Assembly (NCBI GenBank): GCA_037043455.1
Contig: JAWPHD010000005.1
Coordinates: forward strand, 744,001-808,000
Reading direction: 5' to 3'
DNA length: 64,000 bases
Source: Cyrtodaria siliqua
Taxonomy: Eukaryota; Mollusca; Bivalvia; Adapedonta; Hiatellidae
Both the position numbers and the translations under genes were made by a program. Every line of letters starts with the position of its first letter. Position 1 is the stretch's first letter. Under the pieces are notes generated by a model that made no database searches, was not told where the DNA came from, and saw nothing but the letters and a program-made list of their open reading frames with translations. Positions 1-10,849 of the stretch are shown here, piece after piece.

Positions 1-626
1 TTAAGGCCTTAAACTATATTCAGGAATTTGATGATGACCATTTTGTAGTCTTTTCTGATTCCCTTTAATCTTTTCAAGCCCTGGGTAATATGAAACATGA
101 TAACCAAGTTGTGCTCTCTTATAGTTGACAATGTTATCATTTTCTGCTGACTTCCAAGCTATGTCGGAATACGTAGTAATGATAGAGCGGATAATGTTGC
201 TAAGACAGCAATAGGTTTACATATATATAAGCCAAGTTACCTTATACTGATTTTAAAAGTTGTATTAACACATACACTCGTAACTCTTGGCAAACCGCAT
301 GGGCTTTGTCAGTGAACAATAAACTCCATTCAATTTAACCGTTACTCGGATAATGTCGTCCTTCTAGTAGACCCATCCGCCGAGAAGAAGTTGTGCTAGC
401 CCTGTGTTATACTCATTCATATTTATTCCAAGGTGATCAATTACCAGAATGTATACCATGTTTTGCACCGTTAACGGTCAAACATATCGTGTTGGAATGT
501 GTAGACTTCGAACCTATGCGGCAAAGGTACTACACAGTTAATACTATGAAAGCGTTATTTGATACTATAGACTTCAGTCTTGTTTTAGACTTCCTGAAAG
601 AAATCAGACTTTATAAATCATTATAA
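1..626 (+). pseudogene. LINE ORF2 3' end: RNase H plus C-terminal Cys/His segment
   Basis: Remnant of the last part of a non-LTR retrotransposon polyprotein. Near 36-68 a frame reads HFVVFSDSL, the Asp-containing RNase H strand ('SDS'). At 151-213 another frame reads LPSYVGIRSNDRADNVAK, the late RNase H motif 'PSHVGIxGNxxAD'. At about 365-626 a third stretch reads REEVVLALCYTHSYLF, then PECIPC, TVKHIVLECVDF and FLKEIRLY before a TAA; the Cys-x2-Cys...His...Cys spacing is the usual C-terminal segment of RNase H-bearing LINEs. The frames do not join (stop at about 67, shifts between motifs), so it is dead. The element enters from beyond the left edge. The family call is from motif recognition; the exact clade (Jockey-like or another RNase H-bearing group) is not certain. 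Confidence 0.85.
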
Positions 627-865
627 TATGTTCTTGAGTATATTTACTTGTTTACACACCCGTTGATGGGCATTTGTTGATTTCCATATATAGTTTATAT
701 TACTACCATCATGACCATATCATCCCTTATTTGAAAATATTTTTATCTTTATACACCCCCTTAATTTTTAATTACTACTTCATTTCTTCATCTTTCATCA
801 GTGTTTTAATTAAGAGAAAACAAAATATTCAATATCGGTCAAGATTTTGCCACAAGACAAAATAC
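627..865 (+). repeat. 3' UTR of the RNase H-type LINE
   Basis: AT-rich tail straight after the LINE stop codon. It carries 'gggcatttgttgat', 'catatatagtttatat' and 'accatatcatcccttattt', which recur at 4505-4665 and 5690-5785. Those two lack coding sequence, so they read as 5'-truncated copies of this tail, as expected for LINEs. Confidence 0.65.
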
Positions 866-869
866 TGAC

Positions 870-1955
870 AACTTCGATAGACAATCCTTCAAATTCGAAT
901 GTTAACAAATACTATCTATATACGGGACCCTCATATGGAACATGTCAGAACATGTCGGCCAAGTTCATTTAAATCATGAATGTTGTTCCAAATATAACGA
1001 GGTGTATGTGTCAATATGATTGGGATAACAATCTTGAGTCCCCGTCCAAGTGAGGATAATTAGCAATGTCAAAATTGAAATCAACCCTCTCGTCATAGGT
1101 TTGCTTACTATTTCTCCATCTATGTATGCATTATATATGCTTTTTGTGAGTACTGTATTAGTATACATATGTGAGTATGTATTTAAGAGTTTAAGTGTGT
1201 GTATGTGCGGATGAGTTTATATATAACATGTAATACTTTGGAGGCAAAATATTAAGTAGATTTTAATAAAAGTCGCAAGATATTTTACCTATATAGTAAA
1301 CAACTTCTCCACGATAGAAGTTCATATTATTATTCATTGATATAATGCATACCAGGCTATTGTAATGCGTGTTTCATTTTTGTATTATTGCTTATTTGTG
1401 TCTTAAAATATAAGTCTGTCATTATTATATTATCATATTTTTACCTCACGGGCAGATGCCTATTGAATTTGAACTAAACTATTCTAACCTAATTTTTTAA
1501 CTGCAGATTTCGGTGGTGTTATATCGCAGATGGCTTGATAATTTAAACAGTAATTTATAGCAAAACATGCGAAACTGAATGGAATGTATAGATAAGATTC
1601 AGTCATGGAAGTCCCATTCTGTTAAATATATCAAGTTCAACAACAACACGTTATGTTCGTTTTTGTTTGTTTTTTCTTTCTTTTAAATAATTGAGTGAAT
1701 AAAACAGTTAAAACTGTATAAATAAATACGATTTTACAATAAAGTAGTGTACAATTGTATTCTGCTGATGTTGTAAATGATTAAAGCTATTCATGCAAGG
1801 GAATGACTTTTGACGTGCCGCCGCTGCGAACTATTGACAAACCATAGTGTATCAACTCAAACTAATGTTATCAACTAACAACTGTGAAATAACTTCACTC
1901 GTGAATAGTCTGAATAAGGGGTACATACATTGTATGCAGTAGATTGTGGGACGAA
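870..1955. other. AT-rich stretch without a recognisable gene
   Basis: Only short AT-rich frames. A scrap at about 1036-1090 ('ccccgtccaagtgaggataattagcaatgtca') resembles 25211-25250 and may be an old dispersed repeat. I see nothing else to support. Confidence 0.4.
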
Positions 1956-2009
1956 CTATGGTAAAAAAGCGATTATCGTGCGTGAAACATCCGACCTAAC
2001 TGGTAAGAG

Positions 2010-2280
2010 AGTTATGAGAGTGGACCTTTGGAAACGACCGAACACGATAAATACGAAATATTACAGTCTCGGTTTAATATCCATAAAATTCAATAGTACA
2101 GAATCTTAACCATCCCGAAGATGCCATGTATATGGCGATGGACATGCTATATGTACTGTCATTATTCCATGTCCAACGGCGTATGGTCCCAGTATCTAAC
2201 AAAATGCTATGCCCCGAAGAGCGAAATAAACAAAATGGAATTTAGTTGGGAGCAGCGGTTATGAAGCCTGCACATTTGCC
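2010..2280 (+). repeat. Fam-3 copy, internally deleted
   Basis: Matches the reverse complement of 30890-31245 along its length: 'gagagtggacctttggaaac', 'ccgaacacgataaat', 'catcccgaagatg', 'cagtatctaacaaaat' and 'gggagcagcggttatgaag'. It lacks the segment holding the second half of the GAGACTGTTCATGA core and its hairpin. Confidence 0.7.
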
Positions 2281-2399
2281 TGTTTGACCTGCCTGTTTGA
2301 TTACAGGACAAAGCCTGATTACATCCTGATTCCGAGAACTAAAATGACCGATGTCTATGTGTATCAACCGTACATGGGCGTTTAGTACAAACATATTTT

Positions 2400-2690
2400 T
2401 TTAAATCGCCGAACACGATAAATACAAAACATATTGCAGTCTCAATTTATTGAGACTGTTCATGAATGGTAGCGAAAAATGCTTGCTACCGTTCACGCAC
2501 TCTAGCCCCGGGTTGAGCAGAACTCAATGTTTAAAATGTCAACAGAACAACACATTTAGCCTCCCGAAGATGGTATACATATGACGGTGAACATCGAACC
2601 TTCAATGAGGTATTTTGTATATCGTTCCATTGCCAGCGGCGTATGGTCGTCGTTTCTAACAAAATGCTTTTTCTCTAAATGGGAAAACGA
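2400..2690 (+). repeat. Fam-3 copy with hairpin core
   Basis: Starts 'cgccgaacacgataaat' and carries the inverted pair 'agtctcaattta' / 'attgagact', then a second hairpin 'gaatggtagcgaaaaatgc' / 'ttgctaccgttc', then 'tagccccgggttgagcagaa'. Its right part repeats the 'cccgaagatgg...aacaaaatgc' tail of the copy just upstream, giving two direct copies in tandem. Confidence 0.7.
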
Positions 2691-2864
2691 ATCATAATTA
2701 GCGACACATTGCTGACATAGGATATTTTTAAGGAGAGAATATAATAGGATTATTACTAAAGTAACGTGTTCTGGAAGTTTTGTTTGTATGACGTAACGTC
2801 GTCTTGACGTTCTCGCGCATAGTGGCGTAAAACTTGCTTGAATCTCATTGGAAAAACCGCTCTT

Positions 2865-2922
2865 CTATTTTTAGTAAGATAGTGATACTAATTCTATTTT
2901 TAGTAGCATAGTGATAACCTGT
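2865..2922 (+). repeat. 29-bp tandem duplication
   Basis: 'ctatttttagtaagatagtg' at 2865 is repeated with two changes at 2894. Confidence 0.6.
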
Positions 2923-3816
2923 AGTGTGATACAGGTTGTTGTATTCCATTGTAAAAAAAATGAAGGTACTATGTATGTATTATTGATAGGTATATAATAA
3001 ATATCATTATAGTCACCTAAGTAATAAGAAATGAAAAATGGTCCATTGGAAACCAACGAAAACGAACGACGGAAGAAAGTTGCAGATTTGAATGTTTCGA
3101 TGTCTGTTCATGAGTGGTTCATAAGATACGATATCTATAATGCCTCCTTGCACCGAATTAATTGCTATGCTACTTTACAGCTACAACAATTGGACTCGAT
3201 GGTCAGTAAGTTTACGGCCCCATCACTTATCGATCGTGCGTCTAGCAATTCCTGAATCATTTAACAGATACGGTTTCTTCTAAAACAGCAATTCGAAGGA
3301 AAAAAATATTGCCTTTTTTTGGAAATGAGAAATTTTACATAGACAATGATATGTCATATAACTGACAGTAAATCTGTGATAAAATAATATCTTTCTTGAG
3401 AAACTGAGTTTTGAGTTTTGAGAAAATACGCATTGTTGTCGCTTCGCAGATTAATAATGAAATGACTATACTCGATCTGCCGAACGTCAATTTACTGAAT
3501 TGATATGTTTACAAATAAAAGTATTATCAAATTACATTGATGACAAGAGATATAACGGATGTGTTAGTTTAAAGAACTTGATACATTTGAGAAGTATACA
3601 ACTTAAGTTGATATGTGATAATTAACTATATAAGGTTTTATATTTGTGATTTTAAAATAACATTACTGTCAAAGTAAGGAAAAGTACATTACAAAATCTT
3701 TCAAATTCAATCATAAGTATACCAATTTTCCCAACAGAGAAAACGAGACGCTCTACCTTTTCACATGATTTTGTCAAACAATTATAGCCCTTAGGCAATC
3801 AGAAAAGAAAGGTTGT

Positions 3817-4150
3817 ATCTTTATTATGGAGGATATTCCATTTTGTCCAAGATTCTGCCACCAAACCGATAAGGTCATACTGTTTTGATAAACTTGTTAA
3901 ATTAAAGTTTAAGATTGTATGAAAGTGATCATGACCAATGATCTTAAGAAGTTTGTAAATCATTTTACCTTAAAAATCACGTGGTGATAGTCCTAGTCTC
4001 AAAAAAAATCTTAAATTGTTTTGTATGTTAAAAGTATATCAGTGTTTCCAAATTGCTCCTTTCATACTCTTGTCAAAAAAGCATCTTTGAAAAGGTTTTT
4101 CGAAGTTTATGGTAACGGTATTCCTGATGGAGAAGCTTTTAAAATATACA
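3817..4150 (-). pseudogene. Fam-1 retroelement coding tail
   Basis: Reverse-complement frames read KLLHQEYRYHKLRKTF (about 4145-4098), then LRLGLSPRDF and MIYKLLKIIGHDHFHTIL (about 4000-3905), then LTSLSKQYDLIGLVAESW. This is the order seen in the plus-strand copies at 60117 and 50210. Several frameshifts and stops make it a relic. It points away from the Fam-1 3' region at 4728-5212, so the two need not be one insertion. I recall the LLQQG-type motif as the C-terminus of a multicopy reverse transcriptase-like protein in bivalves; that part is memory, not visible here. Confidence 0.65.
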
Positions 4151-4504
4151 AAGAATGTGATTGTTAAAGCCATCAACTCATTAAAACGCCTAGGAAAGGC
4201 AAATAAGTTTAAACATTATTATCTAAAACAAGTTTTTTCCTACATTAGAAACAAGCAGTTCCGTCAGAGTAAATAAAACACTATTTTACAGATGTACAAG
4301 TATTACCAATCTCTTTCTCTTTTTAATACATTCATGTCATTGCCAAAAATTAGTACTCCATTGCTAATCATAAAATAATAAACTATAGTCACTATTTATC
4401 ATAAAAATAATACCATAGCGATAAAAAGAAAACGTGTTGACGTGTAACTGGGGAAAATAGCAATTATGATTTGATTATAGCTAAAATCTAGTACCGTTCT
4501 TAGA

Positions 4505-4665
4505 TTCCACGCCTGTTGATTGGCATTTGTTGATCTACATATACATAGTTTATACTTTTACCATATCATCCCTTATTTATAAATAGTTTTTAGCAATACA
4601 TTTTTACGTTACTTTTTATTTCATTTTTCATCCGTTTTTGCGCATTCATTCATTCGTTCTTAGAT
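4505..4665 (+). repeat. Truncated LINE 3' UTR copy
   Basis: Matches 650-860 and 5690-5785 ('gcatttgttgatctacatat', 'tttaccatatcatccc'). With the 5.7 kb copy it shares an upstream flank 'agctaaaatct.gtaccgttctta', so the repeat begins near 4485. Confidence 0.6.
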
Positions 4666-4727
4666 TCTAAGTGTTAACAACCACACAAATGCACAAAGTA
4701 AATAGAGATTACCTTAAGTTTCTATTT

Positions 4728-5212
4728 GAAAAGTAGATAAAAAAGTCGAATAGAAAAAGTAGCATTCAAGGACGACAGTCAACCATAAACACACAGAGAA
4801 ACAAATAACAACTATAAAGATGAATAAAAGACAAGATATGACATCACAAACACAAAGATACCGCCTTGGAACGGTCAGTGGCAAAAAAGGCCGCGGGGGT
4901 GTCGGGGGTGAGTAAACCTTGTTCTAGGGTGCACCAAACCTCACTCTTACTCTATTGTCATCCCAATAAACGGGACAGTGTAAATAAAGATATCCCCGCC
5001 ATGTTATAATATCTAACAAACAAGGCAGCATTAATAGGCAATATAAGTAAAAAACATAAATGATCATGTATATATAATATAAAAAACAAAATCCTAGAAA
5101 GCCACAAAGTAAGTACTCAGTGGATGTGTGGAAGCCAGAGCAGCCAGAGAAAAAACCTTTAATCATACGACAAGACAATATTAAAGACAAACATAAATTT
5201 AAAGTCTAGACG
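4728..5212 (-). repeat. Fam-1 3' region
   Basis: Antisense copy of the Fam-1 3' end. Landmarks: 'gtagcattcaaggacgacag', 'accgccttggaacggtcagt', 'aataaacgggacagtgtaaa', 'ccgccatgttataatatcta' and 'caaggcagcattaataggca', finishing near 'gaagccagagcag'. An 88-codon frame on the minus strand here is a by-product of the repeat. Confidence 0.8.
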
Positions 5213-5689
5213 TAGTGTATTATTGCCTCTGTTACCAGTAATACATACTTATCTTCTACGAAAATGATTGGCAATGGCCATTATATAGCACCTCAATTAT
5301 CTAATGCGCTGGAAACAAATCGTAATTATCTGTTAATGAAAATTGTTTGAGGTCCAGCGGGAAAAGAGAAATGTCTGATTGAGTTGTTTATCAAATCACT
5401 TTCTGGAGAATGATGTGGTTTGCCTTGATATCACACATTGATTCGGTATTAATACGTATTTTAACATATAAACACATGGCAGATGTATTGCAGAGTCTAT
5501 AATTAAATGGTGTACTTAATGATTAAAGATAAATCGCTTACAGAGTGGTAGCGGTTCACGTGTTTAAAGACATACTTCCCACAGCTACCTGGTCGTTGTG
5601 AAAACAAGAAAAGCTTGACATTTTACTGGTTACAAGCTCATTGATTGACTACCAGGCTGATATATATTAAGACTTGATTAGCTAAAATC

Positions 5690-5785
5690 TGGTACCGTTC
5701 TTATATTCCACGCCTGTTGACGGGCATTTGTTGATCTACATATACTAGATAGTTTATACTTTTACCATATCATCCCATATCATCA
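5690..5785 (+). repeat. Truncated LINE 3' UTR copy
   Basis: Same start and sequence as 4505-4600 ('ccacgcctgttgacgggcat', 'tttaccatatcatccc'), cut off where the 5786 tandem repeat begins. Confidence 0.6.
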
Positions 5786-5970
5786 TGACGTTACGTCGTT
5801 TCCGTTAAATTATATATAAAATAAACGCCATGAAGTTCACGACGTAATTTCTGTGACGTTACGTCGTTTCCGTTAAATTGTATAAAAAATAAACGCCATG
5901 AAGTACACGACGTCATTCTGTAACGTTAAGTCATTTCCGTTAAATTGTATATAAAATAAACGCCATGAAA
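5786..5970 (+). repeat. 67-68 bp tandem repeat with TGACGTTACGTC motif
   Basis: Units start at 5786, 5854 and 5921. Each has t(g/a)acgtta(c/a)gtc, then 'tttccgttaaatt', an AT run and 'aataaacgccatgaa'. The first motif of each unit and the 'cacgacgt(aa/ca)t' at its end are near-palindromic and resemble CRE/ATF half-sites. Whether they are used is unknown. Confidence 0.85.
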
Positions 5971-6057
5971 AAGGTTTGAAAAACAACCGAAAGCATTGCG
6001 GCAAAATAAAATACATTTTATTTTATAAATATATATATATATATTATATTAATCTGG

Positions 6058-6300
6058 TTGACTAGGTGGCCGAGTGGGCTAACGCGTCTGCTTTTGGGCG
6101 AGGCGCTGTGTCGATGTTGGTGTCTAGGGCTGCGGGTTCGAATCCGTTGGTAAGTGGTTGGTACAAAATGCTCACCACACACATAAATATATACAGACAT
6201 ATTGAGGAACAGTGAAAGTGTTTTGTACTGAAAATTACCTTAGGTATATCGCTATTAGACCATGAGCCAGACAATTTTTCGATACCATCTCTGGTGGCAA
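6058..6300 (+). mobile_element. tRNA-derived SINE head and body
   Basis: A box-like TGGCCGAGTGG starts at 6067 and a B box GGTTCGAATCC starts at about 6134: the internal RNA polymerase III promoter of a tRNA gene of the long-variable-arm type (Leu/Ser). It is not a working tRNA: with standard numbering the acceptor arms (gactagg against ggtaagt) do not pair and the T-arm has mismatches. The head leads into an unrelated AT-rich body, as in SINEs. I cannot fix the 3' end from one copy. Confidence 0.65.
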
Positions 6301-6384
6301 CTTTTTACTGGTACCACGTTATGGAGTACATTGTAGAGAAAGGAAAAATCCATGATCATACCATTGCCAACAGGGAAGCTGTTT

Positions 6385-7075
6385 CGTAGCTGTTTCCTGT
6401 TATTAGAGTTATCTCCCCCTTTTAAATAAAAATCAGGTTTCTTTAAAAATAGTTTTCTCTGAAACCTTAAGTGCTAGAACTCTAATAGTTTGCATATGGC
6501 ATAAGCGTATAGCCTCCTATAAAAAATAAATTAAAATGGTGACCCTGTGGTCATATTTGGCCCCGCCCCAGGGCCCACATATTTACATAGAGTTATATAG
6601 GACACTCTTTTAAAAAACAAACGTTTTATGGATTTACAAGAGCTAGACGTCTAATACTTCGCATGTTGTATAAGCTTTTAGTCATCTTCCGAATGTGCTA
6701 AAATGGTGACACAATCGGTCATGTTTAGCTACACTCCAGTGGTCATATGTTTACAAAGTGTTATATATAAACATCTTTAAAAACAATCTTCTCTGAAACT
6801 ACCAGAGATAGTCGTCTAATATTTTGCATGTAGCATATGTTTATGGTTTTTGCTAAGTCTGTTTAAATGGTGACCCTTAATTGACTCAAGTTTGTCCTGC
6901 CTTGTAGGTTAACGCTATTTCATTGAGTAGAGCCATTAAAGAAAAAACTTTAAAAAATCTCCGAATCTCCATGAGCCAAGTGTCTAATATTGTGCATGTA
7001 GTATAAGCTTATGGTTCTTTGTCTAATTTGTTCAAATGGTGATTTTAACAAAATGAGTGCATATGTGCTTAGAAT
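6385..7075 (+). repeat. Old array of about 150-170 bp sub-repeats (CTGAG-repeat type)
   Basis: About four diverged sub-repeats, each with 'ttctctgaaac', 'agagc.agacgtctaatatt.tgcatgta', 'ataagcttatggt' and 'ttcaaatggtgacc', followed where preserved by 'tttggcccc'. The same unit occurs at 31960-32440 inside the CACCTGAG-bounded repeat. The 'agagttatctcccc' at about 6407 marks the left end. No terminal CTCAGGTGA survives. Confidence 0.7.
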
Positions 7076-7324
7076 TTTTTACTGTGTTTGTCGGGGCCTC
7101 ATTTTCCCTGATTTTGAATAGGAATTTTGATTTTTGCCAAGCGCATCACTTTTAATCGATGCGTATATCTAATAAATGATATTTTACTAGATTCATTCTA
7201 TTGATAAAGAATAAGTTGTTTTGGATTTTCTTTCATCAAAATCCATCAAGTATTAAGAAAGTTATGATTTTACAGGCTGTGAATTATGATTAAATGTTCC
7301 AGTATTTACCAGTGCGAGCCTAAC

Positions 7325-8150
7325 TAAATGTATAGGACAGAGTTAAAAACTACGTCACTACGTGCAGTCCGAGCAGTCCGAAGAACATGACATTTGTATG
7401 GATGGCGTGTTCAGTCAGGTACCCGTGTCGGGACTGTATAAATTGGTGTCGAAATCTTAAGACAGTGTCACAGGATCGCAAACCATTCTCAAGAGTAGTG
7501 ACCACTACCAATAACGGCAGGGGTAAGTCGAATTTATTGTATTTGTTGTAAATTATTGTCATATTTAAATTGTTGTTCTGAAGCAAATATCAATCGGTAA
7601 GAAACATAAATAGTTTAGCAGGATATTGGCTTTATTTCTAGTACGTTTTCAAACGTCAGAATATATTAGCAAATTATTGTCTGATAATTGTGGCATATAT
7701 TTACATTATTAATAATGCCAGTTGTTCTGTAGATAGTAAATGGAATACGAGATTCAGATTGTAAGTACTTTTTCTACGGAGGTTTCTAACTGTCATTACT
7801 TCATTGCATAAAAGGTTATTGTTTATTGTGCAGTGTAAATCTGTCTGAGTTCGTTTATTATATTGTCATTATTATTCAATCACTCTGAGGTCGCTGTACC
7901 ATTATAGCCTATAATGTGTTAGCGGGATGTATAAGTAATTAGTTGTTGCATGGTTGAATTATTATGTTGTAAGTTTTGAGTTACACCTAGGATTTCATTG
8001 TTGTTAAATTACGTCTGTAATTGTTTACACGTTTTATTAAAGTTTAGCATAATGTCAATTCGAGGAAGGTTTAGAATTCGGGTTTATTCATTTTGAATAA
8101 AGATACCTTAGTGCTATTATAGAATACATATTGTGATAACATTGTAAGAC
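7325..8150. other. Non-repetitive stretch with a promoter-like start
   Basis: Near 7430-7525 'ggactgtataaattgg' (TATA-like) is followed about 75 bp on by 'ggcaggggtaagtcg', a good 5' splice donor. No coding frame lies between. It could be a transcript start, a retroelement leader or chance. The rest is AT-rich without a recognisable gene. Confidence 0.25.
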
Positions 8151-8154
8151 TGGG

Positions 8155-8570
8155 TATATATTTTGTAGCCGTATACGCTAGGAGCGTAGGTAGAGCGTAT
8201 TGTCGGGAGCGTGGTCTGCAGGGTCGTAGGTGGGGATCGCCGTCATAGGACGCGGGAACTACATCATTCGCTATTTGGACGACAGACCAGGCGGTAGCCA
8301 CGGAGACGCTAGGCAAGAGAGTCTGGTTACGCAGATAGTTACGCAGATAGCTACGCAGATAACGTCACCGGATGTGGAATATCGAGACTTGAGCCATCCC
8401 CGATCGTGGGAGTGGGCTTCGCGTGGGAAGTACGTCACCAGAAGTATGTATGGTACCGGGACGAATAGCAACCGCTAATAAGTGGCGTGCATATAACGTG
8501 GTAGTGAATTCTCGGAAGTAAAGTATTAGAGCTGGACACTGAACTGTACCGGACGGACTCAGCTAGAAAT
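8155..8570 (+). other. GC-richer island with an open frame
   Basis: Base composition rises well above the flanks and CpG is frequent. An 82-codon frame at 8230-8478 (start MGIAVIGRG, end YGTGTNSNR) and a 66-codon antisense frame are open. The plus frame crosses a 12-bp tandem repeat (8327-8362) encoding VTQI-VTQI-ATQI. 'ggtctgcag' before 8220 could act as a 3' splice site. No domain is recognised. It could be an exon, an LTR/leader remnant or the edge of an unrecognised element. Confidence 0.25.
8327..8362 (+). repeat. 12-bp minisatellite, three units
   Basis: 'ttacgcagatag' twice, then 'ctacgcagataa'. The period is a multiple of three, so the surrounding frame stays open. Confidence 0.9.
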
Positions 8571-8919
8571 AGCTTTGAGATATAAAATAGCTGTGATATA
8601 TCATACATATATCATAACTAAAGATATTCAGGCTGATTAAAACCGAACAGTATAATGTGTAATTAAGAGAAGAGGGAGTCCAACTTGTATTGAAACTCAT
8701 TTTAAAATGCTTTAAAAACGTTGATATTTTTTCAACTTTGTCATTTATATACATTTGTATAAATATTAAATTTTGTTGTAAATTTATTAAATCCACCCAC
8801 CAAAACCACTAAGGAGACCGCTGCATTGACATGGCAAACAATGTATGGACCAATTGGGTATTCACATGAATCGTTGGATAACATGTAATGACTACTGTAG
8901 TTTTGTCAGCATCTATATA

Positions 8920-9200
8920 TACGTAAAATGAGAAAAACAGTCCTATATAAACTACACCACTCAAAGGCCATTGCACCGTAGGTTAACATTGCACAACAAA
9001 CTAAACAAAAAAAGTCCAATTGAAATTCAATGAATGGGACAATATACAAAAATAAAGAGTGATGAATACAGGATAAGGGTCTTGAAACGGTCATTAGGCC
9101 TATTGGTTAACTTAAATTGATGTTATGTGTACACAAACCTCGCTATTGAACCTTCTTGACAAGACTTTGTAAATAAAGGTATATCCCATCAAACGGTAAT
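8920..9200 (-). repeat. Fam-2 repeat
   Basis: Shares with 24300-24560 and 51000-51230 the series 'ccattgcaccgtaggt', 'gggacaatatacaaaa', 'agagtgatgaatac', 'gaaacggtcattaggcc' and 'tgtgtacacaaacctcgct'. The 'aacggtca' segment and the 'tgtaaataaag' end parallel Fam-1. Confidence 0.7.
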
Positions 9201-9204
9201 CTTT

Positions 9205-10445
9205 AACAATCAAGTCAACACTCAGAAAAAATAGTAAACGATACATTTAATTTAATTTGTTAATAAAAATACTTCATTAGAAGCACCTCAGAATCATCAA
9301 TACTTTTATTGAATGACCGCATCAGTTGTAGCCAAAGAGAAAACAAATCTAAGATACGATCAAAACAACTTAAAGACTTCATGCACCTACTCACCCCAAC
9401 CCCCCTTTTCAGGGTTTAAATGTTATTAATTTTGAGTTGTTGTTTTTTTGCAAATGAACACCCTTAATCATGTTAATTCGCACAAAATACTATCAAGAAA
9501 ACTATATTGTTGTAGTTGTTAGTACCGGTAGTTCAGACATAGTTTTCTGAGTACTCAAATGTGTACTATCCCGATATCCTGGGTATCGATCCTTATGTGT
9601 AAGCGTGTTTTTTTTTGTTGCTGCTGTTGTTTTACTAACTTCAATATTGTAATTTTAAGTAATACTATTAACTATTATTTAAACGAGATATGATATAAAT
9701 ACTATTAATTGTCTTTTATTATTCCAAATACTTTGCCATTAATTGATATTACCAATCAAAACGTAGCAATGAGATGGGCATATATAAAGCTTACATACAT
9801 GCTGCAACTCGTGGCAGTCCAGACATACTACCGTGACATTAAGAGGTTCTTCTCTTGGTGCATTGACGGGGGAGTATACTCCTTAGAACAACACACACAT
9901 AAACACATCTGCTAGGAGAGAATGAGTTGTGTGAACCCCAGCCATTTGGATTTACATCGTATCATTGAAATAATAAAGTTTTTTGTATTTGCATTTTGTT
10001 CTATGGTATAATACTACTTATTATAAATGGTTTGATGAAAAAAATAAAGTGAAAACAATATGTGAAAAAAAATGAAACATAAATTCATTCTCTGATAATT
10101 CTATTAAATTGTAAAGATATAAAATTTAATCAACTTTGCATAGGCATAATTAGATTTGAAAAGAAGGTCTCCTCATTGAGCTCATTATTTTTGAAGTTCT
10201 ATGATATCACGGTATCAAACATAGTGCATTAAGTATTTTAGAAACGGGTATGAGATGCATTGATTGACCATTTCTAGAAACATTAAAGTATGACAAACTC
10301 ATCAGAATAAAATAATGAATATTATACCATTCAATGTAGTGAAACTAAATTTATGGGGACTAGGGGTGTGTAATGTTTAAGATCATATGAAAATGGTCCC
10401 TGTTTTATTGGAGTAAATGCATTGCATTGAATAAGGCATACACTA
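9205..10445. other. AT-rich stretch without a recognisable gene
   Basis: Contains homopolymer runs and 'aataataaag' near 9968-9980, which could be a degraded retroelement tail. Nothing else is supportable. Confidence 0.4.
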
Positions 10446-10449
10446 AACA

Positions 10450-10779
10450 ATGGACGGAAACATCCATTCAATCCATTTATTTACTATAAACATACTAATT
10501 TTTTTTCAATTATTTTATGCTATTTACTTAAAGTCATCACATCTACAACATGACTATCATATTTTAGTAGAGATGCAAATGGTTTTATATATTTCACAAT
10601 ACCGGGATAATCAACATCCAAAATTTGATGTCAAGTCTATAACCATCATGGTACAGCTATTAGTGTCCGAATTAAACAATACAAGCTACCCGTTCCAGAT
10701 TACTATCATGGAAAAATGTCATCTACAGACATTGCTCTTTCCAAAAAATAATGATAGAATTTGCCACCTGAGCTGGTAG
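10450..10779 (+). CDS. 109-codon open frame, probably chance
   Basis: One of the longer frames outside clear repeats. The start context is acaATGG, with purine lacking at -3 but G at +4. Residues 8-27 are strongly hydrophobic (LFTINILIFFQLFYAIYL) and could be a signal peptide or membrane segment; the rest is polar with scattered His and Cys and no motif I know. Codons are AT-rich like the surroundings, no splice sites stand out, and the next sequence (from about 10850) is a duplicated block. Length and composition fit chance in AT-rich DNA. Confidence 0.12.
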   Translation: MDGNIHSIHLFTINILIFFQLFYAIYLKSSHLQHDYHILVEMQMVLYISQYRDNQHPKFDVKSITIMVQLLVSELNNTSYPFQITIMEKCHLQTLLFPKNNDRICHLSW

Positions 10780-10849
10780 CAATATCGAAACGTTTGGGTC
10801 CTGGCTCAAGGCCTATATGTGTTGATACGTGTACTACATAGCTTTATTA

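Larger units (their letters stand above)
1958..3650 (+). repeat. Fam-6 diverged block, copy 1 (interrupted by Fam-3)
   Basis: The stretches 1958-2008 and about 2950-3650 align in order with 61027-61890, at the far end of the window. Shared landmarks are 'catccgacctaactggtaa' against 'catgtccgatcttattggt', 'tctagcaattcctga', 'catagacaatgatatgtca' and 'ctgccgaacgtcaa'. Between the two parts this copy holds Fam-3 sequence (about 2010-2690) that the other lacks, suggesting a later insertion. A 74-codon frame at 3031-3255 lies in this block, but the 61 kb copy does not keep it open, so I do not call it a gene. Confidence 0.6.

Noticed and set aside
3031..3255. 74-codon plus-strand frame
   Set aside because: Lies in Fam-6; the homologous stretch at 61 kb is not open in the same frame.
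6065..6150. Functional tRNA gene
   Set aside because: A and B boxes are present, but the acceptor stem does not pair and the T-arm has mismatches; a SINE head fits better.
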